Shown: positions 1 through 10,000 of the stretch, one piece after another | Layout of the letters: every line of letters begins with the position of its first letter | Numbering within the stretch: the first letter of the stretch is position 1 | Assembly (NCBI GenBank): GCA_036378535.1 | Contig: DASUWH010000029.1 | Coordinates: forward strand, 1-64,000 | Reading direction: 5' to 3' | Length of the DNA: 64,000 bases | Origin: Gp1-AA122 sp036378535 | Lineage (GTDB): Bacteria; Acidobacteriota; Terriglobia; Terriglobales; Acidobacteriaceae | The notes under the pieces: generated by a model | The model's database searches: none | The model's input: only the letters and a program-made list of their open reading frames with translations | What the model was told of the DNA's origin: nothing | Program-made: the position numbers and the translations under genes

Positions 1-147
1 CTGAGGTTGAAAAAATCGAGACTCAGTGGGGTGAAGTGATGACAAGAGTTGGTTATCAACTCTCCACGGTTGCGCTTTCGCGCGAGCCTGTCGGTTCTGC
101 CCGGCGCGATGGTTAGCTCATGGCGATTGTCACCGGCAGCAACAGCG

Positions 148-1413
148 CTACTCCTCGCCTGCTTCCCGGGGAAGCTCCTTTTCGCCCTTCAAGCGAAGGT
201 TAAGCTTGTGTAACACCGTCCAGGTTTCCTGCGAAACCCGCGCTCGGATCATCTGTTTTGCCTTGGCCGCACTATGGACCAAGTTCAGGTAAAGGCTTCC
301 CGGCGTCCAGGGGCGAGCGAACTCGAAATCGAGATAATTTTGGACATGGGCTCCCCACCGTTCCTTCGAGGGGTCTTTACCCTGAAGGAAGTCATACGCC
401 CGAACGCCTTCCTCGATGAATCGTTTGAGAACGTAGCCCCTTAATACGTAGCCAATGCTGTCCGAGGAGTAGCCGGGATCGTACCCCTCCTGGAGGGAAT
501 AGACGGTATCCCGGTAGCGGAAATTGTAAAGAGTCGCGACCGGGATCCCATTCAATTCCAGGAACCAGAATTCCAGCCAACCTCTTTCTAAGAACCGCTC
601 TGCCATGTGCCGATACATGCGGCACCGTTCCGCAGATATAAAGGTTCCGGGGAGTCCGCGTACTTGCCAGCGTTTGGCATGCAAGGAGTACAGAGTTTCC
701 AGACGAGTGGGCAGTTCCGCCGCGGAAACGCATTTGTGGTAAACCGTCTGGTAGCGTCCCTCCAGTCGTCTCGTCCGCGTACCCAACTTCCCTCGTTCTT
801 TGCTGGAGAGCATCTTGCGGTAGAGTTCCCAGGTTTCGGGCAGGGAAATCACCGTCCAGGCGCGGGGGGCAGAGTATGCCGGCCAGTTCCTGTCCCGAAT
901 GGCGTTCGACAAGGCCAAGGTGGCTCGCGAACTCGGATCCATGGTGCGCAGTTGGCAGACATTCCAACTTGGAACTTGCAGGCTCAGATGATCAACGAGG
1001 CTACGAGTGAAGCTTTGCTCGTAGCCGGGTTGCACGATCATGCCGAGGTTATCGGAATCGTTGCTACCGTCACCCATGAAGCGTAGAAAGCGGAGTTTGA
1101 CTCCACAGGCGACCTTTTCGCGGGTAAGGGACAGGGGGGCCAAACCTACCAGCTTTCGACCATGCCGAAATGCAAGGATTAGCAGTTGGCGACCTTCGCC
1201 GAAGCCCTCCCACCAGGAGCACAGCCACTCAGGGGTCGAAAAAATGCTCGCATCGGGACAAGCGGAGAGCAATTCATCCCATTCATGCCGGAGGGACTGT
1301 AAGCTGGCGAGATCCGAGAAGTGGGTGATGGTTAGGCTGGCCTCGATGTCCGGGCCGGAGCCTTGCGCCGAATTCAGGCACTCACCGCGTTCATCGCTCG
1401 TCAGCGCGCACAT
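148..1413 (-). CDS. GNAT-fold acyltransferase, BcsL/CelD-like
   Basis: A 421-residue soluble protein with no signal peptide or membrane segment. The N-terminal half has a W-D-E-L-L-S-A-C-P-D block followed by a W-x-x-x-W-W-E-G-F-G-E-G stretch and a segment about access to 'L-x-L-A-P-L', typical of the two-GNAT-domain CelD/BcsL (Acetyltransf_6) family. The C-terminal half (roughly residues 230-370) has an H-A-K-R-W motif, a W-L-E-F-W-F-L-E-L-N-G segment and a Y-D-P-x-Y-S-S-D-S-x-G block, which is the usual acyl-CoA-binding GNAT unit of that family. Members of this family are linked to cellulose, exopolysaccharide or cell-envelope synthesis, but the acyl donor and acceptor cannot be told from sequence. 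It is transcribed away from the phosphoesterase set to its right and has no obvious partner inside the window. Confidence 0.75.
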   Translation of the reverse strand: MCALTSDERGECLNSAQGSGPDIEASLTITHFSDLASLQSLRHEWDELLSACPDASIFSTPEWLCSWWEGFGEGRQLLILAFRHGRKLVGLAPLSLTREKVACGVKLRFLRFMGDGSNDSDNLGMIVQPGYEQSFTRSLVDHLSLQVPSWNVCQLRTMDPSSRATLALSNAIRDRNWPAYSAPRAWTVISLPETWELYRKMLSSKERGKLGTRTRRLEGRYQTVYHKCVSAAELPTRLETLYSLHAKRWQVRGLPGTFISAERCRMYRHMAERFLERGWLEFWFLELNGIPVATLYNFRYRDTVYSLQEGYDPGYSSDSIGYVLRGYVLKRFIEEGVRAYDFLQGKDPSKERWGAHVQNYLDFEFARPWTPGSLYLNLVHSAAKAKQMIRARVSQETWTVLHKLNLRLKGEKELPREAGEE

Positions 1414-1992
1414 CTGAGGCTCCGTAAGTCAACACAGCTTGTGCAAGTTTGCCAGCAGCAATTTGTGGGGAGTTCAGAACTGCTCAAGGGACCGGTCGCT
1501 GGTTGCGTATGAGTTACGCATTGCTGTCGAAATTATACTGTATCTGACCCGGATGTCGAACCGCCCGCAGGCATGAATCTGCGCTCATCCTCATCGTATC
1601 AGACGTCAGAAGTTGATTACGCAGTGGATCTGGAAGGGCACGGGTTCACCCAAGTCCGAACAGACATGCAAAGAATGCGGTATTAGCCCCGAGGGACGAT
1701 TGTCGCTTCGGATGATGAGAGATGCCTGCTTGTTCGAAAATCGAGTGCGGCACAGTGACGGCCGGCAGAGGCTGAAGCCTTACTTCTGCCCGTATCGGCA
1801 CGGCAAAGTTATGCCCTCCCAAATATTCAACATGAATATAGTTTTTGCGGCGGGCTAGAAATCCGCAACTTTATTTACTGGGAGGTGTTTAAAATTACAA
1901 AGGCTCTATCGAAGCTTACAGTTCGAGTTGTACGGTGTACTATCAGCTTACGGGGGGCTGCTTGCAGGGGCGTAGAGAGGCTCTCAGCACGA
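1414..1992. other. Divergent intergenic region, 579 bp
   Basis: Separates the leftward acyltransferase from the rightward phosphoesterase operon, so both promoters should lie here. A TATACT hexamer at 1534-1539 could be a -10 element but no convincing -35 pairs with it. An open frame of 81 codons at 1613-1858 shows no recognisable domain and no good ribosome-binding site, so I do not call it a gene. Confidence 0.4.
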
Positions 1993-3339
1993 ATGGCGAG
2001 GCGTTTAGGTATTCTCGTACTCTTGCTCTGCGTTGTGATGTTCATCTATATGCGTTATCGAAAGCTTCACCAGAACCTCGCGGTGAAGTCGACGCCAATA
2101 CCCGCTGCAGTGCCGAAGGGGCCTGGGCCAGCCAAAATTGAACATGTAGTTTTCCTCATCAAAGAAAATCGCAGTTTTGATACTTACTTCGGGACCTTTC
2201 CGGGGGCGGATGGAGCCACCACTGGCGTGACTTCGCATGGCAAGGTGGTATCGCTCGGACGAACGCCGGATCGGACTCCATACGATCTAGGTCACAGTTG
2301 GCAAGATGCCTTGTACGCCATCGATGGTGGGCGGATGGACAAGTTTGACGTCATGCGACATGGTGACGTTAACGGCTACATGCTGCCCTATACGCAGGTA
2401 ACCGCCAGCGAGATTCCCAATTACTTTGCCTACGCTCATCACTTCGTCCTGGCGGACCGGATGTTCTCATCTCTCGCCGGACCCAGTTTTCCGAACCACT
2501 TGTACTCGGTGGCCGCGCAATCCGGCGGAGTGATTGACAATCCTGAGCCGCAGGATCCGGGCTGGGGATGCGATTCCGATGCAAAACAAAATGTGCTGAT
2601 CATGCGCGCGAATGGCAGCATCGCGAACGTTCCACCGTGTTTCGATTTTCAGACGCTGGCGGATCGGATGCAAGCTGGGGGAGTGAGTTGGCGGTACTAT
2701 GCCCCTCCTCGGGGGGAGTATGGCTATCAGTGGTCGACCTTGGATGCAATTAAGCACATCCGCATGGGCCCGCTGTGGACGCAGAAGGTCGTTTCCGACA
2801 CGCAATTCGTTTCCGACGTGCTTAAAGGAGATCTGCCAGCGGTGAGCTGGCTGGTCACCGGTGAGGCCGGGGAACATCCGCCCAACAGCATCTGTGTCGG
2901 GGAGAACTGGACGGTAAGACAGATCAATGCAGTGATGCAAGGCCCGCTGTGGAGTTCAACGGTGGTGTTTCTCACCTGGGATGATTTTGGTGGATTCTAC
3001 GATCACGTGCCGCCGCCAAAAGTGGATAAATTCGGGCTAGGTCCGCGCGTGCCTTTGATCATCATCTCTCCGTATGCTCGGGCTGGTCATATCAGTCATT
3101 CGGTTTATGAATTCTCTTCGTTTCTCGCATTCGTGGAGCATGGCTTTCACCTGCAGCCGTTAACTGAACGCGACCGAAAGGCCAATGACATGACCGACAG
3201 TTTCGATTTTGATCAAAAGCCACTCCCGCCGCTGCTACTCCAGGAGCACAGTTGCGCTCTTGTGCCGCGCGCCCGAACGTACCTGGAGACGCTTTGGGAT
3301 AGGCTGGTGGAGGGGATACATGGAGGAGGCAATCAATGA
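1993..3339 (+). CDS. Membrane-anchored phosphoesterase (PF04185 family)
   Basis: Phosphoesterase of the phospholipase C/acid phosphatase A family, which cleaves phosphomonoesters or phosphodiesters outside the cytoplasm. From the ATG at 1993 the protein starts M-A-R-R followed by a hydrophobic stretch of about 18 residues, a signal anchor. An in-frame GTG at 1885 would add 36 residues, but its GGAG lies directly against the start codon, so I prefer 1993, which has an AGAGAGG about 12 bases upstream. Family motifs are present in order: K-E-N-R-S-F-D-T-Y-F-G (metal site), G-P-S-F-P-N-H-L-Y-S-V (nucleophile region), T-W-D-D-F-G-G-F-Y-D-H-V and S-P-Y-A-R. It is the first gene of a coupled set and a close paralogue of the next gene. 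The substrate is unknown. Confidence 0.85.
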   Translation: MARRLGILVLLLCVVMFIYMRYRKLHQNLAVKSTPIPAAVPKGPGPAKIEHVVFLIKENRSFDTYFGTFPGADGATTGVTSHGKVVSLGRTPDRTPYDLGHSWQDALYAIDGGRMDKFDVMRHGDVNGYMLPYTQVTASEIPNYFAYAHHFVLADRMFSSLAGPSFPNHLYSVAAQSGGVIDNPEPQDPGWGCDSDAKQNVLIMRANGSIANVPPCFDFQTLADRMQAGGVSWRYYAPPRGEYGYQWSTLDAIKHIRMGPLWTQKVVSDTQFVSDVLKGDLPAVSWLVTGEAGEHPPNSICVGENWTVRQINAVMQGPLWSSTVVFLTWDDFGGFYDHVPPPKVDKFGLGPRVPLIIISPYARAGHISHSVYEFSSFLAFVEHGFHLQPLTERDRKANDMTDSFDFDQKPLPPLLLQEHSCALVPRARTYLETLWDRLVEGIHGGGNQ

Positions 3340-4640
3340 AGCGGAAGAATGTCATAATCGCGCTTAGGCGAGATCTTCCCTTCTCAGGCCGCAAGTTCCG
3401 TACCTTACAAGGGACCCTGTTGTGGGTGATTTTGTTGGCCATTGCTGGCTGCGGCGGCGGCTCGAAAACAGGTACAACTTCGGGGGGCGGATTACCCCCC
3501 GGGCCGATTAAGCATATTGTTTTCATCTTCAAGGAGAATCGCACTTTCGACAATTATTTCGGGACCTTCCCGGGCGCGAACGGCGCGACCTCTGGACCAA
3601 TCTCAAACGGAACCACTGTGCCGCTTGGGCACACTCCCGACAAGACCCCCTACATCATTGGGCACACCTGGATCGATGCGCACACCGCGATGAACTTGCA
3701 AGGGCAGAATTACCTGATGAACCAGTTCGACCTGGTATTCAATGGCAACGTCAACGGTTATATGCTGCCGATGACGCAATTACAGCAAGCGGACATTCCT
3801 AACTACTGGTCCTACGCGAAAAACTACGTACTCGCGGACAACATGTTCTCCTCGCTGGCCGGACCTAGTTTTCCCAATCATTTGTACTCTGTAGGTGCTC
3901 AGGCTGGCGGGGCAACTAATAATCCCAGCGGAAACGTCTGGGGCTGTGATGCGCCCGCTGGCACTACAGTCAGTGTTATGGATAATCAGGGAAACGTTAC
4001 CTTCCAATTTCCGTGTTTCGACTTCCAAACATTGGCTGACAGCTTGCAAAATGCAAATATCAGCTGGCGATATTACGCTCCCCCCTCAGGAGTGCTGGGT
4101 TCCATGTGGAATGCTCTAGACGCAGTTCAGCACATTCGAATGGGCTCGCTATGGCAGACGAATGTTCCACCGGATACACAATTCGCTTCAGATGCGCAGA
4201 GCGGGGACCTGCCCGCAGTGAGTTGGCTGGTTACTACCTGGAATCAGAGTGAGCATCCGCCGGCCAGTTCCTGTGCGGGCGAGAACTGGACGGTGCAACA
4301 GATCAACGCCATCATGCAGGGGCCGGATTGGCCGTCAACGGCGATCTTCCTAACCTGGGATGACTTTGGCGGCTTTTATGATCACGTACCTCCGGCGATG
4401 GTCGACCGCTTCGGCTTAGGACCAAGAGTACCTCTCATCGTCATCTCTCCTTTCGCCAAGCACGCCTATATAAGTCACACACAATACGAATTTTCATCAT
4501 TGATCGCATTTACCGAGACTATGTATCATCTCCCGACGCTGTCGCGGCGAGATAGCACGGTAAAAGACCTCACCGACAGTTTTGACTTCAGCCAGCAACC
4601 TTTGCTACCACTTATTCTAAACCAGCGCTCTTGCCCATGA
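3336..4640 (+). CDS. Lipoprotein phosphoesterase (PF04185 family)
   Basis: Tandem paralogue of the preceding gene, overlapping it by ATGA, which implies translational coupling; a GGAGGAGG ribosome-binding site lies just upstream within the previous coding region. The N-terminus has a hydrophobic segment ending in the lipobox A-I-A-G-C (Cys39) followed by Gly/Ser-rich sequence, so the mature protein is probably lipid-anchored. Conserved family motifs: K-E-N-R-T-F-D-N-Y-F-G, G-P-S-F-P-N-H-L-Y-S-V-G, T-W-D-D-F-G-G-F-Y-D-H-V and a D-S-F-D-F near the C-terminus. Function: periplasmic or surface phosphate-ester hydrolysis, probably in phosphate or phospholipid scavenging; the exact substrate cannot be inferred. 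Different anchoring of the two paralogues (signal anchor versus lipid) suggests some division of labour. Confidence 0.88.
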   Translation: MKRKNVIIALRRDLPFSGRKFRTLQGTLLWVILLAIAGCGGGSKTGTTSGGGLPPGPIKHIVFIFKENRTFDNYFGTFPGANGATSGPISNGTTVPLGHTPDKTPYIIGHTWIDAHTAMNLQGQNYLMNQFDLVFNGNVNGYMLPMTQLQQADIPNYWSYAKNYVLADNMFSSLAGPSFPNHLYSVGAQAGGATNNPSGNVWGCDAPAGTTVSVMDNQGNVTFQFPCFDFQTLADSLQNANISWRYYAPPSGVLGSMWNALDAVQHIRMGSLWQTNVPPDTQFASDAQSGDLPAVSWLVTTWNQSEHPPASSCAGENWTVQQINAIMQGPDWPSTAIFLTWDDFGGFYDHVPPAMVDRFGLGPRVPLIVISPFAKHAYISHTQYEFSSLIAFTETMYHLPTLSRRDSTVKDLTDSFDFSQQPLLPLILNQRSCP

Positions 4641-5191
4641 TTAAGCCTTGGATCACGCCCGTGGTCTTTATCCCATTTCTGCTCTTGACGGTTATGGCTG
4701 TAGGGCAGGAATCGCCGTCCAATCGCAACCAGGCAGAGTTCCGCTTTGCTGATGGAAAGAGGGTGAAGGTTGATTACGGAAAACCGTCGACTGCTCCGGC
4801 ATTCGGCGGCGCTGTGCCGTATGGCAAAATTTGGGGCCCTGGCTTTGGCCGGGCAACCTCGCTGACCACCGACGTCCCTATCCAGATTGATGAGGTTGTA
4901 GTTCCACCGGGAGTCTACTCGATTTACATGCTTCCGTCGGAAGGGGACTGGACTTTGATTCTAAGTCAGAAAGCAGGGCAGTCCGCGGCTAGTTACCCGC
5001 AAGGATGGGATTTCGCCCGTATCAAGATGAAGAAACGGAGCCTAAGCGAGCCTGTGGGCCAACTGACGATCCTATTTTCGTCGCATGGGCCTGGAGGGGG
5101 CGCGATGAAGATACGATTGGGCGGGACGGAATTGTGGGTCAATTTCGAAGAGCAACTTAACGCTAACCAAGGCGAGGGCGATGCCTCATGA
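4637..5191 (+). CDS. Secreted DUF2911 protein
   Basis: About 184 residues from the ATG at 4637, which overlaps the previous stop codon by ATGA; a TTG two codons upstream is possible but unlikely. A signal peptide (hydrophobic stretch ending M-A-V-G-Q) is followed by the DUF2911 signature: V-x-V-D-Y-G-K-P near residue 45, G-A-V-P-Y-G-K-I-W, A-T-S-L-T-T-D, and P-P-G-V-Y-S-I-Y-M-L-P. DUF2911 proteins are secreted beta-rich proteins common in Acidobacteriota and Bacteroidota, with no established biochemical role. Its coupling to the two phosphoesterases suggests a shared periplasmic job, which is inference from position only. Confidence 0.85.
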   Translation: MIKPWITPVVFIPFLLLTVMAVGQESPSNRNQAEFRFADGKRVKVDYGKPSTAPAFGGAVPYGKIWGPGFGRATSLTTDVPIQIDEVVVPPGVYSIYMLPSEGDWTLILSQKAGQSAASYPQGWDFARIKMKKRSLSEPVGQLTILFSSHGPGGGAMKIRLGGTELWVNFEEQLNANQGEGDAS

Positions 5192-5361
5192 TCGCAAACG
5201 GCTTTCGGCCCTAGCTGCCGTTTGTGCTTCCTTACCTTGCCAAGTGGTCGATCCTGCCATGTTCGCCATTGCGCAGGTGCCACAAAGGACTTCCTGCCGT
5301 CCCTCGAATAGGCATCCCCAGCTGTGAATATCGCGTCTTAAGCAGAGTTCCGGGAGGGGGC

Positions 5362-6918
5362 ATGTACCCTGGCCGACGTTTTGTACTGCTCGCGGGACTG
5401 TTCGCGTTAGTGACAACCTATGGCCTCGCGCAGAGGAAGGTTGTGACTTGGCATTACGACAACATGCGGACAGGCGCCAATCTGCAAGAAACCATCCTGA
5501 CACCCAACAACGTCGTGTGGACGCAATTCGGAGAATTGTTTAGCCAGCCTGTGGACGGGGCGATTGTCGGGCAAGCTCTATACCTGCCCAACATATCAAT
5601 CCCGAACAACGGTGTTCATAACGTGGTTTACGTGGCGACCATGAATGACAGTGTGTACGCGTTCGATGCGGACAGCAACGCAGGCGCGAATGCCTCGCCA
5701 CTATGGGCCACGCGGGTGCTTGCCCCCGGTGCCAGCCCTGTGCCCATGAGCGTGCAAGGCGGCCAGGGAACTACGGCCTGGACGGAAGTCGGCGTGGTTT
5801 CGACTCCGGTTATCGATCCCGCGACGGGCACGATTTACGTGGTTGCGAAAGACTACTTAAATGGTGTTGCCACTAATCGCCTCTATGGGCTAAGCGTAGC
5901 TACTGGCACCTTGAAATTTTCGCCGGTGCTGATAAGTGCCTCGTTCACCAGTGCAGGTCAGACGAATACGTTTCATAATCTTCCCGAGGTCAACCGGCCC
6001 GCGCTTCTTCTCGCTAACGGGAGCATATACATTGCATTTGGGTCTAATGGTAACGACGGCACCGATCAGGGCTGGGTCATCGCGTACAGTGCTGTGAGCG
6101 TCAGCAACCCCACCCCTGTTTTCCGTGGAGCGTTCGACACCGAACCTGGAAAGTTCTGGGCGGCCATTTGGCAAATGGGCGGCGGCTTGTCGGCTGACAC
6201 CGCAGGGTATATCTATGGCGAGACGGGAGAAGGTCCGGTTACTTCTGGAACTAATCTCGGTACCAGTATCTTCAAGCTGCAACAGACGGGAACGGGGTTA
6301 ACGCTGGCGGACTGGTTTACACCATACAACTGGAGTTTTCTTTCCGCGAATGACTTGGATTTGAATGATTCGGTTCTGATCTTGCCAACGCAAACAGGCC
6401 TTCATCCCTATCTGGCTATCGGAGTCGGAAAGCAAGGGACTCTTTATGTTCTCGATCGTACCCATTTAGGAGGTTTGTGCTCAGCGTGCACGGCAGGGGA
6501 TACGCAGATTGTGCAGGAGTTGCAAAAAGCGGTGGGCCATGAAACCGGGTCGTTGGTTTACTGGAATGGCAGAGTGTACTCGTCCGGGCAGGGCGCGCCG
6601 ATAATGGCTTGGACACTGAACAATGGCGCGCTGTCCAGTGGGCCGGTGGCGCAGTCTGTATGGGTGGCTGGTGGGCACTCGCCAGTTCTGTCTGCAAATG
6701 GAACCAGCAATGCCATTTTGTGGCAACTGCAAGGCACCGGATCGCAAAGCGTGTTGCAAGCCTTTGACGCGATCACGCTGCAGCGAATCTATTCGGCGAG
6801 TCAGAGCAGTAGTCGAGATACTCTGCCAGCGGTCCCTCACTTCGCCCAGCTAATGGAAGTAAACGGGAAGGTATACGTGGGAACTAACTCCAGCTTAGTC
6901 GTTTTTGGACTGCTCTAG
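5362..6918 (+). CDS. Secreted PQQ-like beta-propeller protein
   Basis: About 518 residues from the ATG at 5362, preceded by GGGAGGGGG; an upstream in-frame GTG at 5224 would add 46 residues with no signal-like character, so I reject it. The start M-Y-P-G-R-R followed by a hydrophobic core ending in Y-G-L-A-Q is a clear signal peptide. The mature part contains repeated blade-like segments such as V-Y-V-A-T-M-N-D-S-V-Y-A-F-D-A, T-P-V-I-D-P-A-T-G-T-I-Y-V-V and T-L-Y-V-L-D-R, typical of the BamB/PQQ-like propeller fold. No quinoprotein dehydrogenase catalytic motif stands out, so I treat it as a structural or binding propeller rather than an enzyme. It follows the DUF2911 gene by about 170 bases and may be co-transcribed. 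Confidence 0.8.
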   Translation: MYPGRRFVLLAGLFALVTTYGLAQRKVVTWHYDNMRTGANLQETILTPNNVVWTQFGELFSQPVDGAIVGQALYLPNISIPNNGVHNVVYVATMNDSVYAFDADSNAGANASPLWATRVLAPGASPVPMSVQGGQGTTAWTEVGVVSTPVIDPATGTIYVVAKDYLNGVATNRLYGLSVATGTLKFSPVLISASFTSAGQTNTFHNLPEVNRPALLLANGSIYIAFGSNGNDGTDQGWVIAYSAVSVSNPTPVFRGAFDTEPGKFWAAIWQMGGGLSADTAGYIYGETGEGPVTSGTNLGTSIFKLQQTGTGLTLADWFTPYNWSFLSANDLDLNDSVLILPTQTGLHPYLAIGVGKQGTLYVLDRTHLGGLCSACTAGDTQIVQELQKAVGHETGSLVYWNGRVYSSGQGAPIMAWTLNNGALSSGPVAQSVWVAGGHSPVLSANGTSNAILWQLQGTGSQSVLQAFDAITLQRIYSASQSSSRDTLPAVPHFAQLMEVNGKVYVGTNSSLVVFGLL

Positions 6919-7095
6919 CCAAAGAGTGCAGCTACTGCACACAAGGGGAACGACACCCGATTTGCCGCTCCGCTTATAATGACATTAATTAATACCGTCC
7001 CGGAGTTCGAGCCCGGTTGTATCGGGGCGACTAAGTAACAAAATTACTGTATTCGTCACAGGTGCAGTGCGGAGTGAATGGACGAATAGCGCCGT

Positions 7096-10000
7096 TCAGT
7101 GTTCGCGGGCCATGGTGGCCACCATGCCGACTTTGCCGGTTGGACTGAGAGCACCCGTGGAAGTGGACTCACCAGCAGGCTTCAACGGGAAGTATGTGCT
7201 TACCTGGTCCGAGGGCTTGCTGGTCAGCCCTTCCGCCTCCTGCTGTGCTGCCTCGAGGGCTTGACTGAGTATCGGTGAGAGCGCCCTTACGTAAGGTTCC
7301 CGCAGAAGCTTTCCGTGCCTGGATTGAACCGAGTGCACCTGTACTTGGCCGGTAGTCCTTGTTCCCCAACCGAGCAGCTGGTCCTTGACGTAATAGAACG
7401 GTTGTTTGGGGATCTTGAAAATAGTAATTTTCCCGGAATATTTGGCGGGAACGAAGTCTTTTCCTGGCCAGTACGCTTTCGGCCAGAGGCGGTCAGGAAG
7501 CGACCGTCGGGATCGGTTATGCAGCCATCTGCTCAACTGCTGCCATTTTTGCTGCCTGGAAGCTTTTCGGAACGATCTGAAACGTAAGGAAAAATAGTTG
7601 ATTTTCCACAAGAGGCGGTTCTGGCTGTTTTCCAGAACCCAGGTATCAAAAATACCCAGCATACCCACTTTCTCACCTTCACGCTCCAGCAAGCGAGCCA
7701 TGTCAAAGGCGATGCGTGCTCCTTCGCACATGCCACCGAAGTAATAGGGCCCATGAGGCTGAATAGTCTTCATGGCACGGATGTATTCGGCGGCCAGTGC
7801 CTCAAATTCGTTGGGCATATAGGGCCGGAGCAGAATTGGGCCGGGGCCCTGAATCTCATAAAAGGGCTGGTCTTTGCCTAGATGTCGAGAAAGGGTGGCG
7901 TAGCCAAGAGGATTGCCACCCGGAACTACGATTCCGAAAAACGGCGGTTTGGATCCCCGTGCCTGCACTACCGCCACCATGCTGTGAACCGGATGTTTCC
8001 CCTCGCGCACCAGATTCGCGAGTTGTTCAATGGTTGCGTGTTGAAAAAGCGCTGCGAGCGGGATTTCTTGTGCGGCTTCCTTCTGAATCTCGGCGACCAA
8101 CTTTACCGCCAGCAGAGAGTGGCCACCCAATTCAAAAAAATTTTCGTTAATGCCGACGGCGGGAACGCCCAGCAACTCTTGCCAGATTTGTTGCAACCTG
8201 CTCTCCAGCTCATCTCGCGGCTGCAATGCTGCCGGGTTTTGCGTCTTTTCCGGGGCGGGCAGAGCCAGACGATCAACCTTACCGTTGCCGGTCAGTGGGA
8301 AGCGATCCAATATCATGAAACTTGCAGGAATCATGTAGGCCGGAAGGCTCAACTCCAACTGAGAGCGCAGCATGCTCGCAGATAGGTTTTTGCCGGATTT
8401 AGGGATCACATAGGCCACGAGGCGTTGCTCTCCCGCAAATTCGCGTAGTACCACCACCGCCTGCTGCACACGGGTGTGCCGTTCCAAAATGTTCTCGATT
8501 TCCCCCAGCTCGATTCGGTACCCGCGGAGCTTGATTTGATTGTCGTTGCGGCCCATGTAGAGCAATGTGCCATCGGGCAGGTAGCGTCCGAGATCACCTG
8601 TCTGGTAGAGACGCGTCGAAATCTGGGGTGTAATTGGGTTAGGGATGAAACGTTCCGAAGTCAGATCAGGACGCTTCCAGTAGCCACGAGCCAAGCCGGC
8701 ACCGCCAATAAAGATCTGGCCGCAGGCGCCAATCGGGACCGGCTTTAAGTGCGCATCCAGAACGTAGATCTGGGTATTTGCAATCGGCCGCCCGATTGGA
8801 ACGACTGTTTCGTCACCGCCTGTAACGGGGTGAGCGGCGGACCAGATGGTGGTTTCGGTGGGTCCGTACAGGTTCCACAAAGATTTACAGCGGGGGAGCA
8901 GTTGGTTCGCCAGTTCGCGGGGAAAAGCCTCGCCACCGCAGAGGATTTTCAGGTTACGGTCACCTTGCCAGCCAGAATTCAAAAGCATGCGCCATGTCGC
9001 CGGAGTGGCTTGCATTACGGTAACTCGGGATTGCTGCAGGCGACGCCGCAGCTTAGTCCCATCCCCCGCTTCGTCGCAGCTAACGATCACCACCCTCGCG
9101 CCACACACGAGCGGCAAATAAATCTCCAGGCCAGCAATATCAAAGCTCAGGGTAGTAATTGCGGCGACTACATCGGACGGCTCCAGACCCGGCTGCTTTT
9201 GCATGCTGCACAGAAGATTAACCACACTTAGGTGCTCCACCTGTACACCTTTGGGCTTTCCGGTGGAACCAGAGGTGTATAGGACGTAAGCGAGGTCGTT
9301 TGGTCCAGCGGTGAGTCCAACATTGCTGGTGTCTTCTTGACCGATGGAAGGCCAGTCAGCATCGAGGAGTATGACTTCCGCCTGCTGTTCCGGAAGGCTG
9401 CTCAAAAGCCTCCGCTGGCTGATCAGCACGGCCGGGCTGGCATCATTCAGAATGCAGGCAAGGCGATCTTTGGGATGGGTAGGATCGAGCGGGACGTAGG
9501 CGCCACCGGCTTTAAGAATACCTAGCAGCCCGACTACCATTTCGATGGACCGTTCGACGAACAAGCCCACGAGGACATCACGGCCGACGCCGCGCTGGCG
9601 CAGGTACCGCGCAACTTGATTGGCGCGCTCGTTGAGTTCTTGATAGCTAATCTGACTACCTTCAAACAGAAGCGCCGTTTCCCTCGGTGTGGCGGCCGCC
9701 TTTCTCTCGAAGAGGTGGTGAACACATACATTCTTGTCGTAGTCAGCGGCCGTGTGATTCCAGGCCAGCAGGATCTGATCCTGTTCTTCCTGGCCCAGTA
9801 GCGAAAGATCCGAGATAACGCAATCCGGATCTGCGACAATACTTTCCAACAGATTTTGAAAGTGCCGCTGCATGCGGGCGATACGACACTCTTTGAACAG
9901 GTCCGTGCTGTATTCGAAGACCAGCCGCAGGTCTTGGCCGAGGTCAGTAGCAGTTACGGTCAGGTCGAATTTGGCGATAGGCCGGTCATGCCCTTCGAAA

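Noticed and set aside
1613..1858. 81-codon frame with paired Cys residues
   Set aside because: No ribosome-binding site, no domain, odd composition.
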